Assembly: GCA_039105265.1 (NCBI GenBank)
Contig: JAPFFF010000019.1
Location: 62,001-126,000 of the forward strand
Direction: 5' to 3'
DNA length: 64,000 bases
Source: Tritrichomonas musculus
Taxonomy: Eukaryota > Parabasalia > Tritrichomonadida > Tritrichomonadidae
Shown here: in pieces, positions 61,775-64,000 of the stretch
Layout: every line of letters starts with the position of its first letter
Position numbering within the stretch: position 1 is the stretch's first letter
Notes under the pieces: generated by a model
Database searches by the model: none
Told to the model about the DNA's origin: nothing
The model's input: only the letters and a program-made list of their open reading frames with translations
Made by a program: the position numbers and the translations under genes

Positions 61775-61813
<39 letters not shown>

Positions 61814-62154
61814 GAAATCAGCTATCTAAACATTTTATTATAATTAATTTTAATACCTTAAATAAGATTGCAAGGTTATCAATCATTAAAATTTTTTATT
61901 TTTGAATTTCATAATTTTCAAGTATCATATGTATTTTAAATGCTTAAAAAGAACAAAAGAATAACAATAATTGCAGGATTAACTAAAAAATGTCATCTTA
62001 TTTAAAAAGTTCGTTGATCATTCAAAATATCAATTTGCAAAATGCAATCACAATTCCAAAGCAAAAGAATATAATTATTAATTTTAAACTCTAATGATTA
62101 ATTTTATTATAATAAACAAATTCAATCAAAATACATCAAATATACATTCAAAAG
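61687..62154. other. convergent intergenic gap with 31-T tract
   Basis: AT-rich gap between convergent genes. It carries a 31-base T run at 61779-61809 and no gene. Confidence 0.6.
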
Positions 62155-63567
62155 TCATTTTTTTTTTTCATCCTTGTCACTCAAGTCTGGATTTTCAATT
62201 CGAAGAAGAGAAGAAAACTCATCTTCTTGGGTGTTCAAATTAATTTGCATTCCCAAATCATTGCTAACTTTTGGTGGTGGTGAATTTGAAGGCATTTGAA
62301 CGTCCTCGATTTCAGAGTTATCACTGGATTGATTCGATCTGTAATTGTTACCAAATAAGTTCGTTATGAACGAGTAATTATTGTCTGTTGTTAATGACAA
62401 AAAGACAGTTCCGACGAGAATAAAAAAAGTGCCAATTGATTGTTGAATTGTATATGTTTTTTTCATATTCAATGGATATTGAAAAGAAAGCTGTGAATCT
62501 TCAATAGGGAGACGAATTGATTTGTTAAACCTTCTATTCAAAATAATTAGATTAATTAAAAGTACAGGAAGAATTCGAAGTTTCGAAAAATTAACAGAAA
62601 AATGCCAGCCTGTGGATTCAATGAGCTTTATTTCGCTGAGAATTTTTAATTCATTCAATGCAACTCCAAAGAATAAAAGTGTTAAATAATCAAAACTAAA
62701 TTTAATTTTAATATCAGAAGAAAACTCAAGTATGAAATATAAAATCGAAATAACAATAATAGAAATTAAAGTAATCCAGAATTGAATAATGTGAACTAAT
62801 GAATTCAATGTGTTTGTAAATTTATATGATGACTTGTATTGCATCGTGTTGTAATCATTTGGGAAAAAGAATTTTTCATTAATATAAATAAGTGTTTTTG
62901 CAAATAAAAAATTTGATAATGAGGTAAAAAATGATGCAAGTACTTGACACATAATTTGAAATGCTTTTTCACCAAAATGATTTTGAAATGGAATATTTAT
63001 ATTAGTAGCTTGACAAGAATAGCAAAAATTGCGATGAAGAAAATGAAAATTGTATAAAACTGTAAATAATCCGGAAAAAATTGATAAAAGCGCTAAAAAA
63101 CCTAGAATTGGTAATTTCTTACGAAAGAATATAAAATTAAATAAAGTCGAAAAAAGTTGGGTAAAACATAAATTGCAAATTGCTGTAAAATCAAGTTCAG
63201 AAATCGAATAGCACAGAAAAACCAATGAATATGATATTGAATATGCAACTGATAAAAATATAATTAAGAATATTAATTGATAATAATTGGAAAAATTAGG
63301 TGAAGAAGGAATTTTTGTTATATTAAGAATATTCGATTTTGAATTTTTTGCTTGAGCTAAAGAAGATCCGCTAATAAAACTAAATAATTGTCTGATTCCA
63401 CTGAATGCTCCATTAAGTATTATTGAAAGAAAGAGACTAATAACGAAAATTAATAAAGTATGGAGAAAAGGTAGATTTATGTAACTGAGGATTTCTCGGT
63501 AAAAAAAAGGTGTCCCCGTCGAAATAGAGAAAAATAAAATAAAATTGAAAAGAGAATTAAAATCCAT
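62155..63567 (-). CDS. multi-span membrane protein, DMT/nucleotide-sugar-transporter-like
   Basis: A 470-residue protein with about ten hydrophobic helices, for example FNFILFFSISTGTPFF, LLIFVISLFLSIILNGAF, LIFLIIFLSVAYSISYSLVF, LGFLALLSIFSGLFTVLYNF and IGTFFILVGTVFLSLTT. The helix number and the EAMA-like rhythm of the LS.FSGLFTVLYNF helix suggest the drug/metabolite-transporter superfamily (nucleotide-sugar or CRT-like transporters). The C-terminal ~75 residues form an acidic, hydrophilic tail. The substrate and organelle cannot be told. It is divergent from the last gene (267 bp between starts). Confidence 0.7.
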   Translation of the reverse strand: MDFNSLFNFILFFSISTGTPFFYREILSYINLPFLHTLLIFVISLFLSIILNGAFSGIRQLFSFISGSSLAQAKNSKSNILNITKIPSSPNFSNYYQLIFLIIFLSVAYSISYSLVFLCYSISELDFTAICNLCFTQLFSTLFNFIFFRKKLPILGFLALLSIFSGLFTVLYNFHFLHRNFCYSCQATNINIPFQNHFGEKAFQIMCQVLASFFTSLSNFLFAKTLIYINEKFFFPNDYNTMQYKSSYKFTNTLNSLVHIIQFWITLISIIVISILYFILEFSSDIKIKFSFDYLTLLFFGVALNELKILSEIKLIESTGWHFSVNFSKLRILPVLLINLIILNRRFNKSIRLPIEDSQLSFQYPLNMKKTYTIQQSIGTFFILVGTVFLSLTTDNNYSFITNLFGNNYRSNQSSDNSEIEDVQMPSNSPPPKVSNDLGMQINLNTQEDEFSSLLRIENPDLSDKDEKKK

Positions 63568-63834
63568 TTTAAAAATAATCAGATTTTAGTTTCGGCTACA
63601 TTAGTAGATTTTATCGTTTAGGTTAAATAAATAGGATGTAACCGATAAAAGAATTTGAATGAGTTTTCCATCTTATAAAAAAAATGTTCTTTATTAATGG
63701 AATAAATTATGTAAAATGAATGAAAGAAAAAATCAAACTAAATATCATTATTAAAAAAATTAAAAAAGCTTTTGAAAATTTTAATGTTTATTCAATTTTC
63801 AATTAAATAAAGGTGAAAATTTTTTATTACCTTT

Positions 63835-64000
63835 ATGGAATCGAATTCCGCATCAAACCTTCAACAAACAGAATCTTCTTGCAAAGAACCAGAAATATTG
63901 CATAATCCCTTAAATTCAAAAGAAAATGAACAAATAAATTCGTCACAAAATAATACAATAAACATTATATCTAATGAAGAGGAGCTCAAAGATTTTTTTT
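63835..64000 (+). CDS. 5' end of an unknown gene
   Basis: From the ATG at 63835 the frame stays open to the window edge (55 codons). It encodes a Ser/Asn/Gln/Glu-rich start followed by NIISNEEELKDFF. Base composition matches the coding regions here. It is too short to identify. Confidence 0.65.
   Translation, partial: MESNSASNLQQTESSCKEPEILHNPLNSKENEQINSSQNNTINIISNEEELKDFF

Noticed and set aside
1-64000. Introns or a non-standard code
   Set aside because: The long ORFs are continuous with all three stops in normal use. The interruptions at 41-48 kb are irregular frameshifts without splice signals.

Overview
The window is strongly AT-rich eukaryotic DNA from a gene-dense, essentially intron-free protist. 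The best fit is a trichomonad (Parabasalia), and the long AT-rich gaps and Asn-rich proteins point to Tritrichomonas (T. foetus or a relative). The signs are: uninterrupted ORFs of up to 4.2 kb with no splice signals; TAA, TAG and TGA all used as ordinary stops (standard code); TCA(T)(T/A) initiator motifs 6-25 bp before several start codons; and the gene families typical of these parasites (TKL-like kinases, R2R3 Myb factor, Treponema/BspA-type leucine-rich repeats, Pmp-like beta-helix surface protein, ankyrin proteins). No rRNA, CRISPR or virus-like element was found. Several start codons below are moved to the first in-frame ATG, because the longest open frame begins at TTG.

Layout. 0-4.4 kb: 3' end of a TPR-like gene, then a large active-looking TKL-type kinase. 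4.4-10.4 kb: gene-poor AT-rich stretch with one small possible gene, a MITE with a 9-bp target duplication and a 61-bp tandem repeat. 10.4-19 kb: R2R3 Myb factor, an FxF-repeat protein, a coiled-coil/Asn-rich repeat protein, and an RCC1-like protein fused to a pseudokinase. 19-21.4 kb: two different MITEs lying 32 bp apart. 21.4-31 kb: CAP-domain protein, ARL1-like GTPase, PP2A scaffold (A) subunit, PP2A B'' EF-hand subunit, and a VPS15-like pseudokinase/HEAT/WD40 protein. 31-40 kb: large type I membrane protein, a second small FxF protein, ankyrin protein, cullin, PPP-family phosphatase. 41-48.2 kb: a gene graveyard with a frameshifted DENN gene, a frameshifted BspA-LRR gene, a deleted second copy of that LRR gene, and two kinase fragments. 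49-54 kb: intact Pmp-like surface protein, then a tRNA-Lys(CTT) with a decayed copy 430 bp downstream. 54.8-64 kb: long coiled-coil protein, secreted thioredoxin-like protein, SLY1-type SM protein, a multi-span transporter and the 5' end of one more gene.

How the genes connect. Three products belong to phosphatase signalling (PP2A A, PP2A B'', PPP catalytic). Three belong to the endomembrane system (ARL1-like at the Golgi, VPS15-like for PI3P/endosomes, SLY1-like for ER-Golgi SNAREs), with a broken DENN-type Rab regulator nearby. The most interesting unexplained item is a pair of unlinked genes (11.5 and 34.3 kb) that share FxF/FxFP repeats and a C-terminal ~45-residue module ending in S-hydrophobic-acidic-AAY-x-LL; I do not recognise it as a known family. 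Upstream regions seem to fall into two promoter classes: TCATTT-type initiators, and genes without one that carry an AACCG or ACGTT box instead.
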